Of a stretch of 64,000 nucleotides of DNA, positions 8,540 to 15,427 are shown piece by piece. The notes beneath the pieces were generated by a model. It searched no databases. It saw only the letters and a list, made by a program, of their open reading frames with translations, and was not told where the DNA came from. Position 1 is the stretch's first letter, and every line of letters begins with the position of its first letter. The translations under genes were made by a program, and so were the position numbers. This DNA is from Nocardioides ferulae (GTDB lineage Bacteria > Actinomycetota > Actinomycetes > Propionibacteriales > Nocardioidaceae), in assembly GCF_003660455.1 (NCBI RefSeq), contig NZ_QZVR01000004.1:368059-432058 (forward strand), given 5' to 3'.

Positions 8540-8562
8540 TGTTACATCGTTCGGTGTTACAT
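8540..8562. promoter_or_regulatory. direct repeats TGTTACAT, probable MerR operator
   Basis: Two identical TGTTACAT octamers at 8540-8547 and 8555-8562 (15-bp period) lie in the intergenic region between the divergent MerR gene and the membrane protein gene. The A+T content stands out from the surroundings. Binding by the neighbouring MerR protein is an inference. Confidence 0.55.
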
Positions 8563-8568
8563 GGACGA

Positions 8569-10440
8569 ATGATGTATTCGTGGGGAGTCTCCGCACCGGG
8601 TGCCCAGACCCTGCTGGCCGCCGCCGAGCCGGCGACCGAGCGGCCGGCCGGAGCGGCGCCGGTCGACCAGGTGCTCATCGCCACCGGGGCGGCCTCGCTG
8701 CTGACGCTGCTGCTGGCCGTCGTGGTGCTCGGCCATCGCGGCCGCGGGCTGCGCGTGGTCGACGCGGCGCTGCGCGGCGTCGAGCGCAGCCGCCTCTTCG
8801 GCGGCCAGCCGGGCTGGGCGGCGCTGCCGCTGCTCGTCGCGATGCTCTCGCTGATGACCGCGCTGCTCGGCATGTACTGGGACATCGCCCTGCACATCGG
8901 CGTCGGCCGCGACGAGGGCCCGCTCGCCAACCCCGCGCACTACCCGATCATGTTCGGCCTGTTCGGCATCTCCGCAGCCGGCGTGCTCGCCTGCGCGCTG
9001 CCGCGCGGCGACGAGGCCGGCCCGGCTGCCGTGGGGCTCTCCCGCAGTTGGCGGGCCCCGGCGGGCGGGGTCCTGCTCACCGCGGCCGGCTCCTATGCCC
9101 TCCTCGGCTTCCCGCTCGACGACGTGTGGCACCGCATCTTCGGCCAGGACGTCACGCTGTGGGGTCCCACCCACCTGATGCTGATCGGCGGAGCCGGTCT
9201 CTCCCTGGTCGCGATGGCGGTGCTGCACGAGGAGGGCCGGGTCTCGGCGTCGTCGGACACCGCGCTGCCCGAGCGGCCGCTGGGGCGCTTCCTGCAGCGC
9301 AGCTTCCTGATGGGTGGGCTCCTGATCGGCCTCAGCGTGTTCCAGGCCGAGTTCGACTTCGGCGTGCCGCAGTTCCGGCTGGTGCTGCAGCCACTGCTGA
9401 TCGCGGTCGCCGCCGGCCTCGCCCTGGTCACCGCGCGCCTGTGGGTCGGTGCCGGAGGGGCCGTGGCCGCCGCGGTCTTCTACCTGGCCGTCCGCGGCGG
9501 GGTCAGCCTGATCGTCGGGCCCGGCCTCGGCGAGCTCTTCGCCGCGGTGCCGCTCTACCTCGCCGAGGCGCTGCTGGTCGAGCTGGTCGCCCTGCGCCTG
9601 GCCCGCCGGCCGCTGCTGCTCGGCCTGGTCTCCGGCACGGCGATCGGCACCCTCGGGTTCGCCGCCGAGTACTGGTGGACCGGCGTCGCGTTCCGGCTGC
9701 CCTGGACCCCCGACATCCTCGTCGAGGGCGTCCTCCTCGCCGTGGTCGGCGGGGTCGCCGGGGGCCTGCTCGGCGCCCTGCTGCACCTCGGGCTGACCCG
9801 CCAGCTGCACGGCGTACGCCGCCCCGGCCTGCTGTTCGCCCTGTCCGTCGCCGCGATCGCGGCGGCCACCGTGGACGGGGTGCTGGCCACCACGCCGGAG
9901 GACCTCTCGGCCCAGGTGGTCGTGCTGGAGCGGTCGCAGGCCGGAGGCGAGGAGCACGTGCAGGCCGAGTTCCGGTTCGGTCGCGAGCCGGTGGACGGCG
10001 AGCCGGCCTGGCTCACCGTCACCGGCTGGCAGGGCAGCACCGACGGCGACGGGCTGCACGTCGACCACCTCGAGCAGGTCGACTCCACCACGTGGCGCAC
10101 CACCGAGCCGCTGCCGGTCGACGGCACCTGGAAGTCGATGGTGCGGCTGCACGACGGGCGCCACCTCACCGCGATGCCGGTCTACCTGCCCGCCGACGCC
10201 GCCATCGACGAGCCGGAGATCGCCGCCGAGTCGGGGGTCGAGCGCGACTTCGCCGAAGAGACGCTGATCCTCCAGCGCGAGCTCGAGGACGACGTGCCGG
10301 GCTGGCTGTGGGGTGTCGCGGGGCTGGTCGTCCTGCTGTGCTCGCTGCTGCTCGTGCTCGGCCTCGGCTGGGGTGTGCAGCGCTTCGCGCGGGCCGGACG
10401 GCCCGGTGCCCAGGAGCGGGTCGCGACGCCCGTCGGCTGA
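8569..10440 (+). CDS. large polytopic membrane protein of unknown function
   Basis: A 623-residue protein with about a dozen hydrophobic segments from residue 30 to 430. An extracytoplasmic beta-like domain follows (about 440-570: VVLERSQAGGEEHVQAEFRF, then WKSMVRLHDGRHLTAMPVY), and one C-terminal helix. Charged and His residues sit at helix ends (YWDIALHIGVGRDEGPLANP; LWGPTHLMLIGGAG), which hints at metal or heme handling but does not prove it. I do not recognise the family. ATG codons at 8569 and 8572 overlap the end of the proposed MerR operator, so the leader must be very short. Divergent from the MerR gene. Confidence 0.75.
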   Translation: MMYSWGVSAPGAQTLLAAAEPATERPAGAAPVDQVLIATGAASLLTLLLAVVVLGHRGRGLRVVDAALRGVERSRLFGGQPGWAALPLLVAMLSLMTALLGMYWDIALHIGVGRDEGPLANPAHYPIMFGLFGISAAGVLACALPRGDEAGPAAVGLSRSWRAPAGGVLLTAAGSYALLGFPLDDVWHRIFGQDVTLWGPTHLMLIGGAGLSLVAMAVLHEEGRVSASSDTALPERPLGRFLQRSFLMGGLLIGLSVFQAEFDFGVPQFRLVLQPLLIAVAAGLALVTARLWVGAGGAVAAAVFYLAVRGGVSLIVGPGLGELFAAVPLYLAEALLVELVALRLARRPLLLGLVSGTAIGTLGFAAEYWWTGVAFRLPWTPDILVEGVLLAVVGGVAGGLLGALLHLGLTRQLHGVRRPGLLFALSVAAIAAATVDGVLATTPEDLSAQVVVLERSQAGGEEHVQAEFRFGREPVDGEPAWLTVTGWQGSTDGDGLHVDHLEQVDSTTWRTTEPLPVDGTWKSMVRLHDGRHLTAMPVYLPADAAIDEPEIAAESGVERDFAEETLILQRELEDDVPGWLWGVAGLVVLLCSLLLVLGLGWGVQRFARAGRPGAQERVATPVG

Positions 10441-10648
10441 CGGGGCGCGCGCGCCCGACTCGGCGTGCCCCGGCCGCCGAAGCGACCGGGGCACGCGTCG
10501 CGGAGAGACACTCCCCGCCGGGTTCCAGACGCACTGAGCCGGGTGTTGGCGCCCGGAGCCTGGTGACCCCAGTCTGGCGGGCCGTCCGGCCGGCCAGCAG
10601 AGTCCTTGGTCCTGGCGCGGCCGGGACCGGGCCCTGGGCGCGGCGAGG
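10441..10648. other. intergenic region between convergent genes
   Basis: This 208-bp stretch lies between the ends of two convergent genes. Apart from the hairpin at 10463-10496 I see nothing in it. Confidence 0.5.
10463..10496. terminator. strong hairpin, probable bidirectional terminator
   Basis: An 11-bp perfect stem (GCGTGCCCCGG with CCGGGGCACGC) closes a 12-base loop 22 bases after the membrane gene stop. No U-tract follows, as is common in actinobacteria. Convergent genes end on both sides. Confidence 0.65.
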
Positions 10649-11266
10649 TCAGGTCACTACCCGGATCTCGGCGCCCAGCAGGGCACCCTGCCGCAACTCG
10701 AGGTCGTCGCCGGACCAGAACCGTCCCGGGTCGTAGTAGTTGGTGGGGCGGTCGGCGTCGAGCAGGCCCATCGCGGTGTACGTCGCCGCCACCACCTCGG
10801 CGCAGTAGGTCATCTCGACCGACGCGGGGCGGCGTACGCGGCCGCGCAGCCAGCGCCCCGCCAGGGCCGCCGTGGCCGGGAACGGGGTCCCGTCGAGCCG
10901 GGCGATGGTGCGCAGGAGGGCATCCTCCATGGCGGGGGTCACCTCGGCGTCGAGCTGGCGCAGCCAGGCGCGCTGCTCGTAGCGGCCGCTCCACTGCTCG
11001 ACGGCCTCGCGCAGGTCGTGCAGCTGCACGCCGCGATGGTGGTTGCCGCTCCACACGTCGACCAGCCCCTTGCCCAGCTCCGCGTGCCACATCAGCGGCG
11101 GGAGGTCGTCGATCACGACCGCCATGCCGACGTGGTTGACCGGTGCGTTGGTGAGGACCCGGATAGCGTGGTCCGCGGCCGACCGGCCCCGGAACAGCCA
11201 CAGGTCGCCGGTGCGGGTCAGGTCGGCCGCCTGGTCGAGGCTGAGCCGGCTCTCGGTCTGCGTCAT
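10649..11266 (-). CDS. YiiX/YebB-like NlpC/P60 (permuted papain) hydrolase
   Basis: A 205-residue protein with the circularly permuted papain-fold pattern. An early His in APVNHVGMAV follows the strand DLWLFRGRS, and the nucleophile Cys comes later in EMTYCAEVVAATYTAMG. Similar YiiX-type (DUF830) hydrolases cleave amide or thioester bonds; the substrate is unknown. No signal peptide is seen, so it is probably cytoplasmic. ATG at 11266 is preceded by GAGGAG at a good distance. It is divergent from the small gene at 11334. Confidence 0.75.
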   Translation of the reverse strand: MTQTESRLSLDQAADLTRTGDLWLFRGRSAADHAIRVLTNAPVNHVGMAVVIDDLPPLMWHAELGKGLVDVWSGNHHRGVQLHDLREAVEQWSGRYEQRAWLRQLDAEVTPAMEDALLRTIARLDGTPFPATAALAGRWLRGRVRRPASVEMTYCAEVVAATYTAMGLLDADRPTNYYDPGRFWSGDDLELRQGALLGAEIRVVT

Positions 11267-11333
11267 GCGGCTCCTCGGTCTCGGTCGGGGCCGCTGGGAG
11301 CCCCGGATGGACAGGTCACGAGAGGAGGCCGCG

Positions 11334-11576
11334 GTGAAGCTGTGGAAGGTGCTGGGTCTGGCGGGGTTGGCGGGAGTCGCGGCCACCGGCGCCATCATCG
11401 CGCGCGACCAGCGTCAGCGGGCGCAACTCGGCCCCGAGGAGGTGCGGTCGCGGCTGCACGAGCGGCTCCGCGAGTCGGCTGCCGCTCCGGAGTCCGAGTC
11501 GCCCGCTGCCGGGACCGAGACGCAGCAGCGGCGCCCCGCGTGGCGGCGCCTGGTGCCTCGGCGCGGAGTGCGCTGA
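11334..11576 (+). CDS. small membrane-anchored protein, hypothetical
   Basis: An 80-residue protein with one N-terminal hydrophobic helix (VLGLAGLAGVAATGAIIA). A short charged region follows, LGPEEVRSRLHERLRESA, then an acidic/Pro linker and a basic end (RPAWRRLVPRRGVR). The pattern is a single-pass anchor with a cytoplasmic amphipathic helix; I cannot assign a function. GTG at 11334 follows a strong AGGAGG. It shares a 67-bp divergent promoter region with the YiiX-like gene. Confidence 0.7.
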   Translation: MKLWKVLGLAGLAGVAATGAIIARDQRQRAQLGPEEVRSRLHERLRESAAAPESESPAAGTETQQRRPAWRRLVPRRGVR

Positions 11577-11587
11577 CGCTGAGCGAC

Positions 11588-11655
11588 CCGGCTGATCGAC
11601 CGGTGGCCGAGCGGCCGCGGTGGCCGAGCGGCCGCGGTGGCCGAGCTTGCCGAGG
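11588..11655. repeat. short tandem GC repeats (GGTGGCCGAGCGGCCGC type)
   Basis: GGTGGCCGAGCGGCCGC occurs twice in a row, followed by a partial third copy GGTGGCCGAGCTTGCCGAG. It may be a degenerate member of the GGTGGTCGAGCCTGCCGAG repeat seen at 26211, 40084 and 43142. Confidence 0.55.
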
Positions 11656-11656
11656 C

Positions 11657-11902
11657 TCAGGCGGTGCGGGAGGTCGGGTGGGGGGCCGGACGCCGCCGGG
11701 TGAGGACGTGCTTGACGAACGGAGCCTCGTCGAGGCCGAGCATCTCCACCAGCTCGATGGTCTCAGCCGGGCTCAGCCGGGCGTCACGGGCCAGGCGCGC
11801 GGCCTGGGCGGTGACGCTGGCGTACTGCTCGGCCGTGATCGCCGGGATCGGGTCGTCCAGGCGTGAGTTGAAGTGGGGGTCTCGGGGTTGGGTGGCGCGC
11901 AT
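11657..11902 (-). CDS. hypothetical small protein
   Basis: An 81-residue protein without signal or membrane segment: an N-terminal polar part (RDPHFNSRLDDPIPAITAE), a helical centre (YASVTAQAARLARDARLSP, AETIELVEMLGLDEAPFVKH) and a basic tail. I do not recognise it. ATG at 11902 has AGGAGG at about 11 bases, and codon use fits a real gene. It lies 120 bp from the TetR stop and is probably separately expressed. Confidence 0.65.
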   Translation of the reverse strand: MRATQPRDPHFNSRLDDPIPAITAEQYASVTAQAARLARDARLSPAETIELVEMLGLDEAPFVKHVLTRRRPAPHPTSRTA

Positions 11903-12025
11903 CGTGGGTCGCCTCCTGGCTGACGGGCTGGATGAGGTGGGTGGATGCCCCCCTCATCGACCGGTGCGCCGGGGTTGTGAGGAGTTGTCCGGCCGGTCCG
12001 GCGGCGATGGGCGTGGGGCCGCGGT

Positions 12026-12649
12026 TCAGGCCTCGTGGCTGAACCCGAGGACCAGGGCCGAGACGACCTGTTCGCTGAGTCCGTCCTCGCCGAGGGTGCT
12101 CTCGCCGAGGTGGAGCTGGCCGAGCGAGTGCAGGTGGAGGGCGACCACCATCTCGGCGAGCTGCTCGGTGCTCACCACCGGGGCGCGGCCGAGGCGGCGC
12201 AACACGTCGGCGATCACCTCGACCAGCTCGGCCCGGAGCCGGCGGGTGTGCTCGGCCAGCACGGCGCGGGCCCGGTCGTCACGGAGTGCGAGCAGCGTGA
12301 ACTCGGCCTGGATGATGAACCAGCTGCGGCCGTAGCGGCGGATCGAGTCCAGGACGTCGCCGATCGAGGCCAGGGTGAACTCCTCCTCGGGGACCTCGGC
12401 GATCGCGACGCGGGCGGCCTCGAGCATCTGGGTGGCGCCGCGCTGGAAGACCTCGAAGAAGACCTCGTCGATCGAGGAGAAGTTCGAGTAGAAGGCGCCG
12501 CGGGTGAACCCGGCCGCGCCGACGAGGTCGTCGACGGTGACCCGCTTGAGGCCGTGCTCGACGAACACGTCGAGGGCCGCCTCGAGCAGGCGCTCCCGGG
12601 TGTGCTCCCGGCGCCGGGTGGTTCGCGGTGTGGCGGGCTGCGAGGTGAT
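12026..12649 (-). CDS. TetR-family repressor with apparent ATC start codon
   Basis: A 207-residue TetR regulator. The N-terminal helix-turn-helix is complete: HTRERLLEAALDVFVEHGL, VTVDDLVGAAGFTRGAFYSN (recognition helix) and FSSIDEVFFEVFQRG; the rest is the ligand-binding helical domain. No ATG, GTG or TTG lies in frame between the upstream region and helix 1. The only codon with a well-placed ribosome site is ATC at 12649, five bases after GAGGAGG. AUC starts are very rare; a sequencing error is the alternative. It is divergent from the MMPL gene, with two palindromes in between. Confidence 0.85.
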   Translation of the reverse strand: MTSQPATPRTTRRREHTRERLLEAALDVFVEHGLKRVTVDDLVGAAGFTRGAFYSNFSSIDEVFFEVFQRGATQMLEAARVAIAEVPEEEFTLASIGDVLDSIRRYGRSWFIIQAEFTLLALRDDRARAVLAEHTRRLRAELVEVIADVLRRLGRAPVVSTEQLAEMVVALHLHSLGQLHLGESTLGEDGLSEQVVSALVLGFSHEA

Positions 12650-12663
12650 GGTCGCCTCCTCTC

Positions 12664-12696
12664 GATACGTTTCTGTATTGAATACGTTACCGTATT
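12664..12696. promoter_or_regulatory. two tandem TetR-type palindromes
   Basis: AATACG-TTAC-CGTATT (12681-12696) is a perfect 6+6 inverted repeat, extended by TTG/GAA flanks. GATACG-TTTC-TGTATT (12664-12679) is a weaker copy one base away. Both have the ATAC(n)GTAT layout typical of TetR operators. They fill most of the 51 bp between the divergent TetR and MMPL starts, so the repressor would control both. Confidence 0.8.
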
Positions 12697-12700
12697 GAAC

Positions 12701-15427
12701 GTGTCCTCCTTCCTCTATCGGCTCGGCCGTGTCGCCGCGCACCGGGCCCGCCTGGTCGTCGCCTGCTGGCTGGCGGCGCTGCTCGCCCTCGGCGTCGCCG
12801 CGATCGGTCTCGGCGGCCAGCTCCAGCAGAACCTGACGATCCCCGGCACCGAGTCGCAGGAGGGCATCGACCTGCTCGACCAGCGCTTCCCGGTGCTCGC
12901 CGGCACCAGCGGCCAGCTGCTGTTCGTGGCTCCCGACGGCCAGCGGATCACCGAGCACCGCGACCAGGTCCGCGAGGTGCTGCGCCGCGTCGAGGACGTC
13001 GAGCACGTGCGGCTGGTGGTCGACCCGTTCGCCGACGGCTACGCCCATGCCCTCTCCGAGGACGGCCGCCACGCGCTCTCGCAGGTGCAGCTCGACGTCA
13101 AGCTCGACGAGCTGGACCCCGACACGGTCGCCGCCCTGGAGGACGCCGCCCAGCTGCCGGAGGGGAGCGCGCTCGAGGTGCACCTCGGCGGTTCGATCTT
13201 CACCACCACCGAGGTGACCGTCAGTGCCACCGAGGCGGTCGGCGTGGGGCTCGCGCTGATCGTGCTCGCGGTCACCTTCGGCTCGTTGCTGGCCGCCGGC
13301 ATGCCGATCCTCACCGCGCTGCTCGGCGTGGCCGTGACGATGGCCGGGGTGCTGGCGGCGGCGTCGGTCGCCACGATCACCAGCACCACCCCGACCCTGG
13401 CGCTGATGATCGGGCTGGCGGTCGGCATCGACTACGCGCTGTTCATCGTGTTCCGGCACCGCACCCAGCTCGCCTCCGGCATGGACGTCGCCGAGTCCGT
13501 CGCCCGCTCGGTCGCCACCGCCGGCAGCGCGGTGATCTTCGCCGGCGCCACCGTGGTCATCGCGCTGTGCGGCCTCGTCGTCGCCCGCATCCCGTTCCTG
13601 TCGGTGATGGGCTTCGCCGCCGCGGCCGGCGTCGCCGTGGCCGTGGCCGTCGCGGTCTCGTTCGTGCCCGCCCTGCTGGCCCTGGCCGGCGAGCGCCTCC
13701 GCCCACGCCCGAGCTCGCGCGCCGCCCGGCACGCGCTCGCCTCACCCGACGACGGGCACACGATGGGCGCCCGCTGGGTCGCGGCCGTGACCAGGCTCCC
13801 CGCCCTCACCCTCGTCCTGGTCACCGCCGCGCTGCTGGTGATGGCACTCCCGGCCAAGGACCTCCAGCTCGGGCTGCCCGACAACGGCACCAAGGAGCCC
13901 GGGTCGACCCCGCGGGTCACCTACGACCTGGTCAGCGACGCCTACGGCCCCGGCTACAACAGCCCGCTGCTGGTGACCACCGACATCATCCGCACCACCG
14001 ATCCCGTCGGCGTGATGGAGCGGCTCGGGCAGGACCTCGCCGCCCTCGACCGGGTCGCCGCGGTGCCGCTGGCCACGCCGAACCCCGACGCCGACCTCGG
14101 CATCGTGCAGGTCGTGCCCGAGACCGGCCAGACCGACCCGGCCACCGCCGACCTGGTGCGCCAGATCCGCGAGCTGCGCCCCGAGCTCGAGGCCAGATAC
14201 GACGTCACCGACCTCAAGGTCACCGGCCAGACCGCCGTCACCATCGACGTCTCCGACCGGCTCTCCGGTGCGCTGCTGCCGTTCGGCGTCGTCGTGGTGG
14301 GGCTGTCCCTGCTGCTGCTGACGATCGTGTTCCGATCCGTGGCGGTGCCGCTCAAGGCCACGCTCGGCTACCTGCTCTCGGTGCTCGCCTCCTTCGGGGC
14401 CGTCGCCGCCGTCTTCGAATGGGGCTGGCTGGCCGAGACGCTGAACGTCGCCCGGGTCGGCCCGGTGATCTCGTTCCTGCCGATCATCTTGATGGGCGTC
14501 CTGTTCGGCCTCGCCATGGACTACGAGGTCTTCCTGGTCTCGCGGATGAGCGAGGAGTTCGTGCACACCGGCGACGCCACCCGGGCCGTGACCGCCGGCT
14601 TCGCGGCCAGCGCCCGCGTGGTGACCGCCGCCGCCGTGATCATGATCTGCGTCTTCGCCGCCTTCGTGCCGCACGGCGACTCGATCGTGAAGCCGATCGC
14701 GCTGGGGCTGGCCGTCGGGGTGTTCGTCGACGCGTTCCTGGTGCGGATGACCCTGGTGCCCGCCGTGATGGCGCTGCTCGGCCACCGCGCCTGGTGGCTG
14801 CCCGCCCGGCTCGACCGGCGGCTGCCGCACCTCGACGTGGAGGGCGCGGGCCTGCAGGCGCACCTCGACCACGAGGACTGGGTACGCCGCCACGGCGAGG
14901 CCGCGGTGCGGGCCGAGGAGGTGCTGCTCGTCGACGAGCACGGGGCGCCGCTGCTCGCCCCCGTGTCGCTGGTGGTGCACCCCGGCAGCCTGCACGTGGT
15001 CTCCTCCGACGACCGGGTCGCCCGCAAGGCGCTGCTCGCCGCGCTCGCCGGCCGGTTCGACATCGCCGGCGGCACCCTGGTCGTGCAGGGCCGGCTGCTG
15101 CCCAGCGAGGCGCTCGCGGTGCGCGCCCAGGTCTGGCACTTCGACCGGATGCCGCCGCTCGACCGGCTCCGTGACCTGGCCGAGCGGGCCGGCCGCGGGC
15201 TGCTGGTCGTCGTCGACGACGTCGACCTCCAGGGCGGACCCGACGCACAGGCCCACCGCTGGACGGGGCTCGCCGAGCTCACCGCCGGGGGCGCCACCGT
15301 CGTCGCCGGCGCCCGCACCGCGCCACCACCCGGCGTACCGCACCGGGCGTGTGTGCTCGCCGCCGCGGACCCGGCCGACCGAAGCCGTCCCGCCCGCACC
15401 GACTCCGACCGGGAGGTCCTCGCGTGA
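12701..15427 (+). CDS. MMPL/RND-family transporter with C-terminal degenerate ABC-ATPase-like domain
   Basis: A 908-residue protein. Residues 1-725 are a two-repeat MMPL transporter: helix 1, an extracytoplasmic loop, helices with TPTLALMIGLAVGIDYALF (GxxxDY motif) and the second half with LPIILMGVLFGLAMDYEVFL. After the last helix, residues about 735-890 look like an ABC nucleotide-binding domain (PVSLVVHPGSLHVV, ALLAALAGRF, GGTLVVQGRLLP, LLVVVDDVDLQ). The P-loop position reads SSDDRVARKALL and lacks GK[S/T], so ATP hydrolysis is unlikely. GTG at 12701 has no ribosome site (TTG at 12695 is an alternative) and may be leaderless. It overlaps the YhgE gene as GTGA. Substrate unknown; export of a lipid or drug is inferred. 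Confidence 0.87.
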   Translation: MSSFLYRLGRVAAHRARLVVACWLAALLALGVAAIGLGGQLQQNLTIPGTESQEGIDLLDQRFPVLAGTSGQLLFVAPDGQRITEHRDQVREVLRRVEDVEHVRLVVDPFADGYAHALSEDGRHALSQVQLDVKLDELDPDTVAALEDAAQLPEGSALEVHLGGSIFTTTEVTVSATEAVGVGLALIVLAVTFGSLLAAGMPILTALLGVAVTMAGVLAAASVATITSTTPTLALMIGLAVGIDYALFIVFRHRTQLASGMDVAESVARSVATAGSAVIFAGATVVIALCGLVVARIPFLSVMGFAAAAGVAVAVAVAVSFVPALLALAGERLRPRPSSRAARHALASPDDGHTMGARWVAAVTRLPALTLVLVTAALLVMALPAKDLQLGLPDNGTKEPGSTPRVTYDLVSDAYGPGYNSPLLVTTDIIRTTDPVGVMERLGQDLAALDRVAAVPLATPNPDADLGIVQVVPETGQTDPATADLVRQIRELRPELEARYDVTDLKVTGQTAVTIDVSDRLSGALLPFGVVVVGLSLLLLTIVFRSVAVPLKATLGYLLSVLASFGAVAAVFEWGWLAETLNVARVGPVISFLPIILMGVLFGLAMDYEVFLVSRMSEEFVHTGDATRAVTAGFAASARVVTAAAVIMICVFAAFVPHGDSIVKPIALGLAVGVFVDAFLVRMTLVPAVMALLGHRAWWLPARLDRRLPHLDVEGAGLQAHLDHEDWVRRHGEAAVRAEEVLLVDEHGAPLLAPVSLVVHPGSLHVVSSDDRVARKALLAALAGRFDIAGGTLVVQGRLLPSEALAVRAQVWHFDRMPPLDRLRDLAERAGRGLLVVVDDVDLQGGPDAQAHRWTGLAELTAGGATVVAGARTAPPPGVPHRACVLAAADPADRSRPARTDSDREVLA

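Noticed and set aside
11946..11975. 6C RNA (run of Cs at GCCCCCCTC)
   Set aside because: I could not find the two C-loop hairpins that define this RNA.
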